A stretch of 64,000 nt of DNA from Amoebidium appalachense (GCA_963693365.1 CAVNZM010000013.1:7254001-7318000); one strand, 5' to 3'; shown: positions 1 through 21,548, counted from the first letter of the stretch. Notes: generated by a model from the sequence alone, not told the origin. Translations and numbers: made by a program.

Positions 1-929
1 ACATGACATCCACACCAAAACACATACACACAGATACCCACATGTGTACAGATACACACCACAACCCGCCTATACCCCCCTCCCCGTTCCCACCTCCCAC
101 CTCTCCCCCCCACGCACACAGACCCCCAGCCCCCCTACCCCCCCCCCCCCCCCCCCCCCCCCAACACACCCACACACACAAGTGGACGTACTAACTCGCC
201 CCCTCCTCCTGTCGATCCCCCCTCCCCCCCCTCCCCCTCCCCCCCCCCACACACACACACAAAAACACAAAGAATCACAACCCCCCCCACCACCACCACC
301 ACCTCCCTCTCACCTCCCCTCAACACCATACAAACACAAACCATTCCCACACACACGCACAAAAATACACATGCACACACAGCCCCCCTCCTCTCCGCTA
401 CGCACACAAACCTTCCTCCTCCTCCTCCCCCCCCTCTCCCCTCCCCTCCACCGCTCCCCCTCCCCCCCCCCCCCCACCACCACCACACACATACACACAT
501 GCACACAACCCCCCTCCCTCCCCTCTCTCACACAAACCTCCCTCCCCCCCCCCCCCCCTCCGCCCCCCCAAACACACACACACACACCCAGTGCACCGAG
601 CCCGCCTGAGCCGTGCGCGCATGCGTAACCGTGCAGCCCACCACGTTCAGCTGATAGTTGGTGACCACGCAAACAAGCGCCATCTGACTAAATTCTTCTA
701 GTGAGCCCAGCCCCCCCCTCCCTTCCCCCCGCCCACCCCCACAAGAAAAAAACCACTACCAACACCACCACCACCCCCAGCCCCTCTCTTATCCTCCTCC
801 CTCCCCCCCCCTCTCCCCTCCCCCCCCCCCCCCCACACACACACAAACACAAACAACACACACACACACACACACACATAGAAACACACACACACGCACG
901 CACACGCACATGCTCACGCACACGCACAT

Positions 930-1023
<94 letters not shown>

Positions 1024-1141
1024 CCACAACCACACTACACACTTACTTGTTCTCACCTCCCCGTCACCGCCTCTTCCCCCCATTCGGCTTCATTGTGTCG
1101 GCATTCCCAATGCTGGACTGGTTGTCTGACATGGCCTGAAG
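1..1141. repeat. C-rich and CA-rich low-complexity DNA
   Basis: The stretch is mostly poly-C, CCT/CCA and CA-rich sequence, ending in a pure (CA)n run at about 925-1021. I see no convincing gene. One unique patch (about 590-700) could hold a short minus-strand exon: a frame from an ATG at 681-683 reads MALVCVVTNYQLNVVGC and on. It has no supported partner exon. A second unique patch at 1085-1141 has short open frames on both strands that I could not resolve. Confidence 0.6.
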
Positions 1142-1270
1142 CTGACCGATAGAGACGGAAGCATTAGAAAAACCGAGCTTGAAAGTTTACTAAATGGGCT
1201 TCAATTTCCATCCAGCATACTTTCCGACTCCACATCTATCTCTTCCTCTACCAGCTTTGCCTCTTTTTGT
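1142..1270 (+). CDS. putative exon with EF-hand-like loop
   Basis: After an AG at 1140-1141 a 43-codon open frame begins LTDRDGSIRKTELESLL and ends before a GTGACC donor. The residues fit an EF-hand calcium loop at positions 3 (D), 5 (D), 6 (G), 8 (I) and 12 (E), but position 1 is Leu, so a working site is doubtful. The later half is Ser-rich. I could not join it in phase to the next supported exon at 1883, so it may belong to another gene or be chance. Confidence 0.25.
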
Positions 1271-1654
1271 GTGACCCCCCCCCTTCCCTCCCCCGCACCA
1301 CCACGACCCCACCCTCTGCCTCCCCCTTCCCCTCCCCACACCCCTCACCCCGCTTCCTCCCCCCCTCCCCCCAGCAACACACAGTCACACGCACTCCCAC
1401 ACCCACCCCACCTCTTGCTCCACCCGATGGCTTCACTGCAACCCCTACTCCTTACCAGCCCATCCCCACCCAGCACATCCGAACGATGCAACCCACTTCA
1501 ACACACACACACTGATCAACATACCCCTTTTCCTTTTCCTCGATTCTGACCCCCCTCTCTTCCCCACTGCACACAAAATTTACATAATGCCTTGTTCCTC
1601 TTTTCCCGTTTACACGCACACACACATATACGGCGAGCGCGCGCGCGCACACAC

Positions 1655-1860
<206 letters not shown>

Positions 1861-1882
1861 ACACGTACACACGTACCCACAG

Positions 1883-10572
<8,690 letters not shown>

Positions 10573-11625
10573 AGAATACCCAACGGTGCTAAAAATGGGT
10601 TTGAAGTGTGCCGTGTGGTAAGGCTTAGCTGAGGGGCATTAGATTTGCACTTGCATGTTTGTATGGTGTGTGGTATGTTGGTATTATCTCTTGGAATAAT
10701 GGCTGTAAGCTTTACAGTGAAGCCCATTAGAGGATGGTTGCGATTCGAGCCTCATTGCCTCACGAGCACCATCTGGAAGTACACAAAGTGCATATACATA
10801 TATAGCATACGTACACGTACACATCCGTCTACAAACAAGAACACATTGACAATGTGACGTGTTCCCCCCCATGCTTGGGGGGGGGGGGGGGGAGGGGGGT
10901 GACCCGCTCATAATGTTAGCTTACCTTCGAACCATCAATAAAATCCTGTTAAAAATTCGAGCTCGGTAAAAACTCTACATCGATCATTAATGGGCCTACC
11001 CTGAGTGACTATCTGCTCATATCCAGAATTCTAAAAATTAGATCCTGAATATTAATTTACAGGCGTGCAATAACCCTTACCTCAGTTCGAATTCTCCAAC
11101 CCATTTTTCTGTGCACGTACGCATGCAGTCATGAGAAACACCGATGTGGTGGACCTTTTATTTCATTACATTTAAATCCATTTAAGATTTTTATTAAGTC
11201 CATAAATTCCAAAATTGGAATTTTCAAATTTTAGTAGGATGATTTTTGGATCTTAATTGGGTTCTTTAGGACCCTACAGGACGGTCCCAGCAACTCTTTC
11301 CTTCTTCTCTCTTCTCTTCTCATATTTGACTTGGCCCCTTTTTAAAAAGTGCACCCCTCTTTATAACTTCCATGTTTGGTATCAGGTGTGATGTGCCATG
11401 TCGCCAGGCACTAACGGGGCCTATTCGATTTTGGACAGTCTCTGTGTGGTTGGTAGCGTGCCTCCATCGGAGTTAACATCAATTGATTGTGTGCCTGCGT
11501 CCGTACATGGTGGTGCGGGTGCCATTGAGGGTTTTAATTTTTTTTTTTTTTGGGGGGGGGGGGGAGGAAAGACGGGGAAGGGGTTGGGGGAGGGGGAGGT
11601 GGGGGGGGAAGGGGGAGGAGGAAGT

Positions 11626-11663
<38 letters not shown>

Positions 11664-11845
11664 AGAAGGCTCAGAATTAATCTGCATGTTTGGGTGGCAC
11701 ATGTGCGTGTAATTTGTACATACGTGCCAAAGGGGCGGTGTGCTGTGTTAAAGTGACTATCGCAGGTGTGTTTGTCTTTTTGAACTCGGAATGATGGGTG
11801 ATCGGATGGACCCGGGGTTGGGGCCGTGGGGAAGGGCCGGGGGGA

Positions 11846-11906
<61 letters not shown>

Positions 11907-12036
11907 TGGAAGACAGACTCTTCCCCACGGTTTCAAAACATACATAAATTGTCGGCAGCTATTGCACAGGGTCAGGAATGTGCACAGTACAAGTATGGGT
12001 GTGTGAGTGCGACTGTGCGAGTGTAACACGTGTGCT

Positions 12037-12097
<61 letters not shown>

Positions 12098-12552
12098 CAT
12101 TTGCAATGCACGTGAATGACTGTTCCATGTATGTTTTTCTGACGAATTTCACACCAACCTATCTATACCCAGCGAGTGAACGAAAAAGATATCCAAAACA
12201 CTATCAGGCACACACGTGCATCAATGTTTCCCTTGTTTATCCATTTCACATATCTGCTACTGTGCATACAGTGTTGTGCTACAACACATGCGAAACTTTT
12301 CTTCCTTCCACGTACCACTCAATCAAACACACACATGTACATCAGCATGTGTATAGCGTACACACAGATTGGATTCTTCATTCCTCGACCACATTCATCA
12401 CTAACAACCAACCGTGCAATACAAGAGTACATCACAGTTAAGTCATTATTATTATCATTATATATATATATATATATAAGGGCAAACAATACATTCGTTC
12501 CTTTTACACTATTTCCCTGCCCCGTACATATCATTCTTACATGTTGGTTTTT
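10573..12552. other. intergenic region between convergent genes
   Basis: This separates the 3' end of the plus-strand gene from that of the minus-strand transporter gene. It holds an AATAAA at 10937-10942, poly-G tracts at about 10876-10892, 11555-11567, 11628-11662 and 11846-11905, a T-run/G-run block at 11540-11570, a (GT)n run at 12039-12097, and AT-rich unique DNA around 11000-11280 and 12420-12480. I see no gene in it. Confidence 0.7.
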
Positions 12553-13876
12553 TCATTCGCTCATACCAGCCTCCCATATCTGCCTAACAGCCATATACGT
12601 CCCAATTACTCCACCCACCACACCCAAACCCACAGAAACTACAGCTAAAAACCACCTAAAGCCCAATGCTACCACACCACCATTATCTTTCATGTTCGGT
12701 TTACGCACGACCAGATCAATCATCGGTGGGAGAATGAGCGATAGACTTGTACTCCCAAACGAACCTATGAGGGAGATAATAAGTCCTAGGTGGGGCACAC
12801 ACACAGCTATGAGAAATGTCACCAACACCAAGCATGAACGTAAAAAGATCTGACGGGATATTTCAGTGTAGGGTATCCTAAATACCTCAGACATAATTTC
12901 TACCGCTGGTGCAAATTGCAGCGGGTATGTTAACGTTACCGCGCAACACAGCAGAACATTAATTGTGGACACATACCACGAACTAGCACCCAAATGTGCA
13001 ACTATGCTCCCCCTCCTTCATCACTCCATATGCAAGATATCCTACTTGGGCCAACAACATAAATACCCCGGTGACGAAAGTTAGCGCCACCCTGAGGGTA
13101 GGCACAAACAAATCCCGGTTTTCACCCATGGACTTCTCGATTGGCAGCACCACACCAATGCCCTCATATGAGAAAACGGCTGCACCAAAGAAAATCGGGA
13201 AAGTGTCCCATTTCATTTCAGGAATTTCGGCTACCCCATCACTCCCAATGTCCACCAGTGCTTTGATGACGCAAAAAGAAATCCCTGTTGCCATGCAAAT
13301 GTTTGCAACGATTGAAGCCGGTGTCATGTTTTTCACGTGTCTTATGTAGGAAAGAAGCAGGACGACAGGTAGCATTATTAGCATCCAAACTCTTTTCGCA
13401 AACGATGGGTAAAGGGCGTTTGCATTTTCGGCGACAAAGTTGAAAAATATGCAGCATATCCCGAGTTGTGTGATAACCACGAACGTTGACACGGATGCCC
13501 CACCCCATTTCCCAAAGACATGTTCGGCACAACGCTGATACGAGTCCGCAATATACCCCGTTTCCCTCAATGCCGTGTTGGTTTTCACGAGTAATTCCAT
13601 GTTATAAGTGGAGAGAAAAGCAACGAGTAGCGTGGAGATGGGGGCAAGGATGCTCCCGGCCTGTCCGTATGCGTAGGGTAGAGAGAGACAGCCGGGCCCA
13701 ATGTTAGCACGTAAGAGGTGTATGAACACGTGTACTATGCCTGTTTGTGTGTGTTTCGTAGTCACTATAATTGGGTCGATTTGGGTGTGTGATGGTGTGC
13801 ACTGAGGGGAGCCCGCGTGTAATTGGTTGTGGTGGATGCCTCCGGCGGGTGGTGATAGAAGTGGCTGTGTTTCCAT
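12553..13876 (-). CDS. SLC36/AAAP-family amino acid transporter, one frameshift
   Basis: An intronless reading frame of the amino acid/auxin permease superfamily, closest in motif to SLC36 proton-coupled amino acid transporters: LLRANIGPGCLSLPYAYGQA in the first membrane helix and FSYEGIGVVLPIEKSM in the middle. About 440 residues in all, near the family size, with ten to eleven hydrophobic segments. The N-terminus METQPLL carries an acidic di-leucine-type signal (ETQPLL) that in known transporters directs sorting to lysosome or vacuole. The frame breaks at a G-run: the first part (13876 down to 12983) runs off after YGVMKEGE, and the rest (from about 13008 down to a TGA at 12553) is one frame over and continues the expected helices (SIVAHLGASSWYVS). 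One extra G in the run near 13010-13016 explains it, so sequencing error or a recent mutation is likely. Lack of introns contrasts with neighbouring genes. Expected role: moving small neutral amino acids with protons across an endomembrane or plasma membrane. Confidence 0.85.
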
Positions 13877-14815
13877 CTTAAGTCGTTCTAATAAAAGTGA
13901 GTGAGTTTTAGTGGAAGGAGGCTAGTAGCTTTCATTCAAACGTGAAAATCGGTCTTTTGTACCGCGGTGGCCCAGCGCGCACAGTTACCCCTATGTGAAA
14001 AAACAAAAAGAAGCAATATGTAGTGTCATTGGTACATAAGTTCTACATAAAGCGTAGTTGTTTCTCTTGTTCGCATCTCCACGATTCGGAATGAATAACT
14101 TAAATTTTCAAGCTTATCTCCTTCAGCCTCGGAGTGTGTGTTTTTCCACAGTAGAAGATCTGATAGCGTGGTTCTTCAGGTGAGCACGTGTCCCCCGGTG
14201 TGCTTACTATTTATTCTTTGGGCCGGGCAACATTCAGCTCCCCTGGAATAACTCCATTTTTGCTAAGGTGACCCTATTGGGCTCAGTTACACCTAGTTCA
14301 GGGTCGTAAAACATATGCCCATAACCTTGAGCCTCAAGATAGTTATGAGTAAGCCAGTAGTGTAACGCACATGTTCCGCTTCATTCCACCCTTCCGGTCC
14401 TTTTGCAAGGTGTTTTGAAAGGTGTGGACACTTGCCATGGTGCGTGTTTTGGAATGTAGTGTTCAGTGCCAGAACTAAAGCTGATTGGTGTAAATACCTT
14501 CCATAAATGGTTACCTATAGCAGCCCCCAATCGTAGCAGCTCCGAGTCACGGCACGTGACGTCACCTAAGCGGAGGGAGCGGCCAATAAAACTGCAATGA
14601 TCCCCACCGTGACGAAGGCCTTGCACCCCGTGATCGACGGTGCTGGGAGCCTGGCAGCAGGCTACATAACCCACGTGGCACATAATGGCCAAAACATCAG
14701 CCATAAAAGCCACTAAGGTCACAGTGTTCTGTGTAGTGCAAATACGTAAGCTTCAAGACGGTGAAAAAAAAAAGGTGTTGCGTAGTTCTATTTCCCCTTC
14801 TGCCCTCCCCCTCCC

Positions 14816-14878
<63 letters not shown>

Positions 14879-14996
14879 CACACAACCACCATTGCCACTA
14901 CCACCGGCACCAACACTACCGTAACATCACAAACGTTCACACACTTGGGCGGTCTTTCAACTCGAACAACGCATCCAAGTCATAACCGCTTTCAAC
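13877..14996. promoter_or_regulatory. divergent promoter region
   Basis: About 1.1 kb between the start codons of the minus-strand transporter and the plus-strand phosphodiesterase, so it must carry both promoters and 5' UTRs. A CCAAT motif lies at 14583 on the plus strand. I see no clear TATA box. A long poly-C run (14820-14876) sits about 120 bp upstream of the phosphodiesterase ATG. A 113-codon minus-strand frame at 14381-14722 has no recognisable features and I do not call it a gene. Confidence 0.5.
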
Positions 14997-15513
14997 ATGG
15001 CCTTGCCAACACAGCTCGGTCCTGTTGAGCACGTTGTAATCTTTGGAATAGACGGTATGGGTGCGGAATATTTCGTCAGAGAAACAGAAAAGGATGTCCT
15101 GTTTGCATCGAATCTCAGGCGCTTACAGAGGGAGGGGCTGTTTACAGCCAACTGCCGCAGTGTGTTTCCGACCTTGTCCACACCCAACTGGTATGCTCTT
15201 ATGCGCAGTGCCACACCAACTGAGGGTGGTGCGGCTACTAACGGTTGGGACCGGAGGTATGCTCTTTTTTTTTTCGTCTGTCTGCCTTCTCTCTCTCTCT
15301 CCTCAGTGAGGAGGGGTGGGGAGAGGAGGAGGGGGTGGCGATGATATGGGAAGAGGGGAGGGAGGGGGCCGCGGGGAGGGGGGGGGGGGGAAGGGGGGGA
15401 CGATCGTGTGTGTGTGTGTTGGGGGGAGGGTGGGAGGAGGAATTCGAGCACACACACTCTCTCTTACACCACACACGCGCGCGCACACGCACGCACGCAC
15501 GCACGCACGCGCG

Positions 15514-15558
<45 letters not shown>

Positions 15559-15964
15559 GCGCGCGCCCCGCGCACGCACACAAACACACGCGCACACACA
15601 CACGCACACAAAAACACGCACACACACACACTCTCTCACAGATACACTCCCGCGCTTAAGCATGTGCAGACGCCCGCAGGCACACACACACACACACACA
15701 CACACATGCACACATGCACACATGCACATACATGCACACACGCACACAAGGAGAGGGAGGAGGGTAGGAAGAGAGGGAGGGAGGGGGTGGTGGGGATGAG
15801 AAGGAGAGGGCGAGAAAGATGAGAGATGGAGAGAGGGGGTGGGGAGGGGGGGGGGAGATGTTGAAGGTAGCGAGTCACAAAACAAGGAGAGGCTTGGAAG
15901 AAGTATGGGGGCAGAAACTCTGGAGGAGCAGGAGAGGGCAGTTGTAGGTGTACGTCTAGGCAGG

Positions 15965-15999
<35 letters not shown>

Positions 16000-18900
16000 T
16001 GGGGGGGAAGGTGGGCCGGGGAGGGAGGGGGGGGGGGGGGGGAGGGGGGGGGAGGGGGCTGCAGAGTTTGGCATGTCACTTTGAAGCCTGATTTTGATGG
16101 GTCTATGCTGGTGTGCTTGCATGTGTGTGGGGGTTGGGTTTTATTTTTTGTTGGGGAGGTGAGGAGTGGAGGGGGGTGGGGGGCGGGGGGAGGGGGGTGA
16201 GAGAGAGAGGGGGGGGGTGGGGGTGGAGGGGTGGGGGGAAGGGGGTGGGGGGAAGGGGGGTAGGGATGGGAGAAGGGGGAGAGTGAAGAGACGAGGGTGG
16301 TGATGGTGGTGGTGGGGAGGGGAGGGGTGGGGGAATGATTATCTAACTCAAACCTCATTAATTCTTATCCCCCCTCCCCCTCCCCTCCCCCCGGCCCCTC
16401 TTTTTCTCGGGCTCGAAACCCCTCTCCCCTCACCCCTCCCCTCACTCCCCTTTACCCCATTCACATGCACACCTTCGCGGTCACATATTCCCTCCCTTTA
16501 AACACACCCGACCTCCCCCTCTACACCAATACCACCATCACCACACAATCACACATAGCCCCCCTCCCCCCCTCCCCGTTCCCTCCCATCCCCCCCCCCC
16601 CCCCCCAAAAAAAACAACAAAAAACACATACACATGCCACCTCCCCCCCCTTCCCTTCCCCTCCCGGCCCACACACACACCATGCCCCTCCCCACACACA
16701 CGTACACATGCACGGTTAGCAATGCGCACGTGAGTGACACGAACAATCCAGATGGGCACGGGTGTTCCCCCATCCCCGACATCTTCACTGTGGTCCGTGC
16801 ACAAGATCCATCTGCTACCACTGCTCTGTTTCACAACTGGGGCATGCTAGCACAGTCCGTAGCTGGCCACCCTAGCAACCGTAACGTTAGCCGGTTTGTG
16901 TCGGATTCCCAAGGGAACGCGCTAGAAGACGGTGTGTTGGTGAAGGAGGCAGGGGAGTATTTTGCACAAAACAAGCCCAAAGTTTTGTTTTTGCACCTGA
17001 ATGATGTCGACGAGGCAGGGCACAAAAAGGGATACGGTGACTTCTACAATGAGAAGGTGTGTGCTCTACTCCGCTCTCTGTCTCCCCCCCTCTCTCCCCC
17101 TCCCCCCCCCCCCCCTCCCCCCCCCCTCTCTCCCCCGTTGTCCTTCTCCTCCCCACTTGGGGATTGGACTCAGGACTCCCTATACTTTATTCTATACCTC
17201 GTATGCCTTGCATGCTGCTCAAATTGACAACGTCTTGTGTGATTCTGACTGTTGCCACGTTCAAACCCCGCACCCCTTGCTCACTTGCATCCCTTGAACA
17301 CATACTTTGGGGGGGAGGGGGGAGGGGGGAGGGGGGGGAAGGAGAAAGGGGACACACACATGCACATACAAATACGAAGAGCTCACCTGCACCAATTTCC
17401 ATCCCTCCCCCCCCTATCCCCCCCTTCCCAAAAAAAAAAAAAAGAAGAAGAAGAAGAAGAAGAAGTAGAAGCGAGAGAAAAAGAATGAAAAGGAGGAAGA
17501 TACCATTTGCTAAATCTTCCTTCCTTCCTTCTCCCCCCCTCTCCCCCCCCCCCCCCCCCCCCCCCCCTCCCCCCACTCCCCCCCTCCTCCTCCACCACCA
17601 CAACCACATTTTTTCCGAATCGTTGTCTATGTTGAAACAGTGATGGTGGTCGTGGGCAGTTTCCGGGGAGAAGGGAGTGGTGGTGGTGGTGGTGGGGGGG
17701 GGGGGGAGGGGGGGGAATGCCGTGGCCTGTTTTGCCAAACCAAAGAAGTTAAATGAAGTGATGTTAAATGAAGTGATGGGAAACACCATCTTGCCCATGT
17801 GTAGGGAGCCCTAGGACGACCCCTTCCCCCCCCCCCCCCCCCCCCTCCCCCCCTTTGCCTGCGCTCCCCCACCTCCCTTCTCCTCCACCCTCTCCCCCCC
17901 CCCCCCCCCCCCCCCCCCCCCCGCTGCCGCAGCCAAAATCCCCCCTGATGATGGACTCTGTTAAAATGTCTTGTTCCTGAATAAGTTTACTCATGTTTTT
18001 GTATTTCTAGTCATTGCTTCTATTTTAGCCGTTCGGCTAGGTATAACATCGCCCCCTTCCTTCCCTGAGGAAAAATCCGGGGGGGGGGGGGGGGGAGGCT
18101 TTCAAAGAGAGAGAAGAAGAAGAAAAAGAGAAAGAGGAGTGAAAAGAAAAGGGAAAGAAAGAAAGAAAGAAAAAACCCCATCTGCCATCCGATGACTTTT
18201 ACTTTGGCATCACTTCTTTAGAGAAAAAAAAATTGGGGGAAAACCCTATTTTTTTTTTTTTTTTGCCCTCCTTTTCCCCATTTATTGACGTTCAATTCCC
18301 GCACACAGGTGCAAGCAGTGGACAGGGCTCTCGGTTCATTCCTTGAAAAAATCGAAACCAGCGGGGTTAAAAATAGAACACTGCTTTTTGTCGTATCGGA
18401 CCATGGACGTGAGGATTCGGGATATTCACATGGGAATTTTGCGCAAAACCAGGTCAAAGCGCCACTCTTTGTATGGGGGGATCCGATCCCAATTGCGATT
18501 AGAGGGCGTAAGATCGAGACCCCAATCCTGAATATCGACGTCCCAGCTACAGCAGTGCACAGTTTGGGCCTAAAGACACCCATTCAGTGGAGGGGCCGGC
18601 CGATTATTGAACTTTCTGGAATGCAGGATTACTGGGTATACAAGCAGCCGCCCGACCAAATTCCCGGAAATTGTGCTGCGTGGAAATTGAACCACAACCC
18701 GTTTCTTATACCCTACCACTACGTTACAGGGCTATGGAACGGCGCTATTTTTGCGATTGCGATTCTGTGGTTGATCACACATTTCCTTTTTGGGGCATGT
18801 TGGTTCTGGGGAAGAAACGGCAAGAGGTCAACACCTTCCGAATCAAGGCGTCGCCGAAGCTCAGTTTCTCGCCCGTCACTAATTCCGGACGAAAATGGAA

Positions 18901-19139
18901 ATGACTATGTGCTCTCCTCCAATGGGATTGAAGAGTCTGAGTACATGCTGATGACGTCATTGGGCGAGGGAGGAAAGCACGTGACCGAGGTTGCCAGGTG
19001 CTGTGGAAGGGTGTGGAACCTTCGGTACCCCCCGTGGGTGGTCGTTGTCGGAGGGATGTATCTGCTGGTGGGTGTGTGTGCGAGTGTGATGGCAATTAAA
19101 CATGTGGCATGGGTGTTGCGGGTGGTAGATTCCATGTGA
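14997..19139 (+). CDS. membrane-anchored phosphodiesterase, alkaline-phosphatase superfamily
   Basis: Three exons with matching phases: 14997-15256, 16720-17056 and 18309-19139 (TGA), giving 475 residues. The fold is the type I phosphodiesterase/nucleotide pyrophosphatase branch (ENPP-like). Metal ligands and nucleophile are visible: FGIDGMG (Asp19), FPTLSTPNW (nucleophile position Ser61 or Thr62; ENPPs usually have Thr), NDVDEAGH (Asp184, His188) and VVSDHG (Asp230, His231), with SHGNF after it. Two hydrophobic segments follow, about 342-366 and in the last 40 residues, around a Ser/Arg-rich loop. The start is the first ATG before GIDGMG; I see no signal peptide, so the topology of the catalytic domain is uncertain, or an upstream coding exon was missed. 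The reaction is probably hydrolysis of a phosphodiester or nucleotide-type substrate; the substrate is unknown. Intron 1 has a G-rich half and then a C-rich half; intron 2 is C-rich. Confidence 0.8.
15460..15750. repeat. CA/CG alternating purine-pyrimidine tract
   Basis: In intron 1 of the phosphodiesterase gene: (AC)n mixed with ACGC and long GCGCGC runs (for example about 15508-15522 and 15544-15566). Strictly alternating pyrimidine-purine with CG steps is the classical Z-DNA-prone composition. Confidence 0.85.
15830..16345. repeat. G-rich intronic tract
   Basis: Long G runs (15967-15998, 16026-16045 and others) with GGGA and GGGGT units on the coding strand of intron 1. The next part of the same intron (about 16370-16710) is C-rich, so the two halves could pair in RNA. 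Many G runs could form G-quadruplexes. Confidence 0.8.
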
Positions 19140-19860
19140 TCTTTCTCTCTCTCTCCCTCCCCCCTCTCCCACTTCCCCACTACCCCCCCCTTCCCCCCTT
19201 CCCTCTCTCTCTCACCCACGCACACACAAACACACACTGTCACTCCCTCCCCCCCCCCCTCTCTTTCACCCTCTCTCACAATCACCTTTTCCTCGAACAC
19301 ACACACACACACACACACACACCTACGCACACAAGCAAATATTGCTTCGCATTTATTAACCATAGTATATAATCCTCCCCCTCCCCTCTCTCTCTCTTTC
19401 TCCCCCCCCCCCCCCCCCCCTCCCCCCCCCCCCAAACACACACACACACACACACATACAAGTATTTGAGTATTCATAAATGCATGTAGGTAGAGTGCCC
19501 AGGAGCTTTGGCCCCCCATTCATCTTAGGCATGTCTGAAATGAACGCACATGCACAGGGGTTCAACACTTATAAACAAAACTATCTGATATGATACATTT
19601 GCATATTAGTACGCAGCCTGCGCGCCCGCCTTGCACGAGAGTATATGGGGTCTATTAGAGTTCCCCTCTCTTAATATAAAAAAGTGTACCTGGGCTGAGC
19701 CTGAAACTGAAACTTTGCATATACATAAGATGCCGCCGGTAGTAAGAACATGCACCGCAACCAGATGTTCCGATTTGCGGACTGGCTAAAAAACCCCCTC
19801 CCTCCCCCATCCAAGACCCCTCGGGAGTGAGCCCCCCTTCCCCCCCCCCCTCCACCCCCT

Positions 19861-19900
<40 letters not shown>

Positions 19901-19963
19901 GGAAAAAAAAAAAAAAAAAAAAAAAAAAAAGCCCCCTCCCCCTCCCCCCTCCGGGAGTACCGA

Positions 19964-20002
<39 letters not shown>

Positions 20003-20211
20003 GAGCACAGGACCCGGTTATGAACATATATACTTTCACTCATATGTAGTGCACGTGCCATGCACTAGCCAAGCGCGAATTCAATAAGGTGCGAACAAAA
20101 AACCAGATATGCCATGGCATATCTAAAGAACATGGTGCACCTTCTTCTCCCGTGGGGCCAACCCCTTTCCCCTTTCCAGAAATGCAGGCCTGGGCAATCT
20201 TCCCCCTTCCT

Positions 20212-20245
<34 letters not shown>

Positions 20246-20364
20246 ACACACACACACACACACACACCTCCCCCCTCTTAAACACCCACACACAACACCC
20301 ACCCGTCCCCTCACACAAACGATCATGCACATGCACGCAAAAAAACACCACACACGCGTGCGCG

Positions 20365-20437
<73 letters not shown>

Positions 20438-20664
20438 ACACAGACACACACACACACACACACAAACCCGATCCCATGTGTCTGTTCAGAGATATCTTCA
20501 CAATTTCAATTGGAAATTTGAAACGTGGGTTACATGCTATGTAGAGAATGGAGAGAAAGGGGAGAAAAGTGGGGGCCCAGGGTTGATGGTGGCGGTGGTG
20601 TTGCCAGGGGGGGGGGGGGGGGGGGGGCCCAAGCAATAATATATGTCTCGCGCACCAGGGAGCT

Positions 20665-20708
<44 letters not shown>

Positions 20709-20877
20709 GAGAAAAGAGGGAGAGCACGAGGAAACCATGCAGCATCACGGTGTTAGCATGTAGACGTTTGGTTACGGTGGAAAACTGAAGTATTGTATGC
20801 TGCGTGCATGTATTCGTGAAATTCAATCGTGCAATATGTACTGGTATCTCTGTAATGGCATCGCAGCGCCCAATTAA

Positions 20878-20920
<43 letters not shown>

Positions 20921-20948
20921 TTTTTCTTTGGAAATGAAAAAAAAGAAG

Positions 20949-20981
<33 letters not shown>

Positions 20982-20990
20982 GCTATTTTA

Positions 20991-21066
20991 AATTTTGAAT
21001 CATCTTGATATTAGTCACCTCCTGTATCAATTTTGAATCATCTTGATATTAGTCACCTCCTGTATC
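20991..21066. repeat. 38-bp perfect tandem duplication
   Basis: Two identical head-to-tail copies (20991-21028 and 21029-21066), each beginning AATTTTGAATCATCTTGATA. They follow a poly-C then poly-A block. Confidence 0.95.
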
Positions 21067-21074
21067 ATCGGATG

Positions 21075-21250
21075 AGCAGATTTATTCTGCAAAGAGCAGA
21101 ATTAGTATTCTGCTCGCGGCAGCAGCTTGGGAATATACTTGCTCAAAGCAGAATGATTCTGCTTTTAGCAGAATGATTGTGCCGCGTTTTTGCATAAAAA
21201 TGCATCAATTTTCCAAAACTGCATAGCAATTCCGCTTTTGCTAAATAATT
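21075..21250. repeat. cluster of GCAGAAT/ATTCTGC inverted motifs
   Basis: At least seven copies of (A)GCAGAAT or its reverse complement ATTCTGC(T) occur within about 175 bp (near 21083, 21094, 21106, 21147, 21154, 21166 and 21238), several as back-to-back inverted pairs. I see no gene here. It could be a protein-binding array or part of a degraded foldback element. Confidence 0.7.
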
Positions 21251-21548
21251 CTGCATGGATGGAAACGCAAGGGGCTGACCCATGGCTGGCAGATCACAAA
21301 GCCTAACGGGAGGTGGCCCGGGGAGGTGGAAGGGGGGCCGAGATGATAAGGCATGGGCGGGGGGCCCACCTTGGATAATGTTTCGGGACTATCATAATGT
21401 TGCGTGGCGGCAAACACAGAGGTGGTGGGGTAGTGGAGAATGGGGAAGTGTGCGGGGAAAGGAAAGGAGGAACGGGAAGGGGACAAGGGGTAATGCACAC
21501 TGCAAACCGAGGCGCAAGTGCTGGGGTTTTCTGATTATCATAAACGGG

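Noticed and set aside
1386-1513. Pro/Thr-rich frame as an exon of the first gene
   Set aside because: No GT donor follows in the open part and the frame ends in CA-repeat sequence; not joinable.
14381-14722. A 113-codon minus-strand frame in the divergent intergenic region
   Set aside because: No domain, signal peptide or splice partner, and it lies where promoters of two genes are expected.
19655-20087. Pro-rich and Gly-rich frames over poly-C/poly-G runs
   Set aside because: Homopolymer translations in all frames and on both strands, without conserved flanks.
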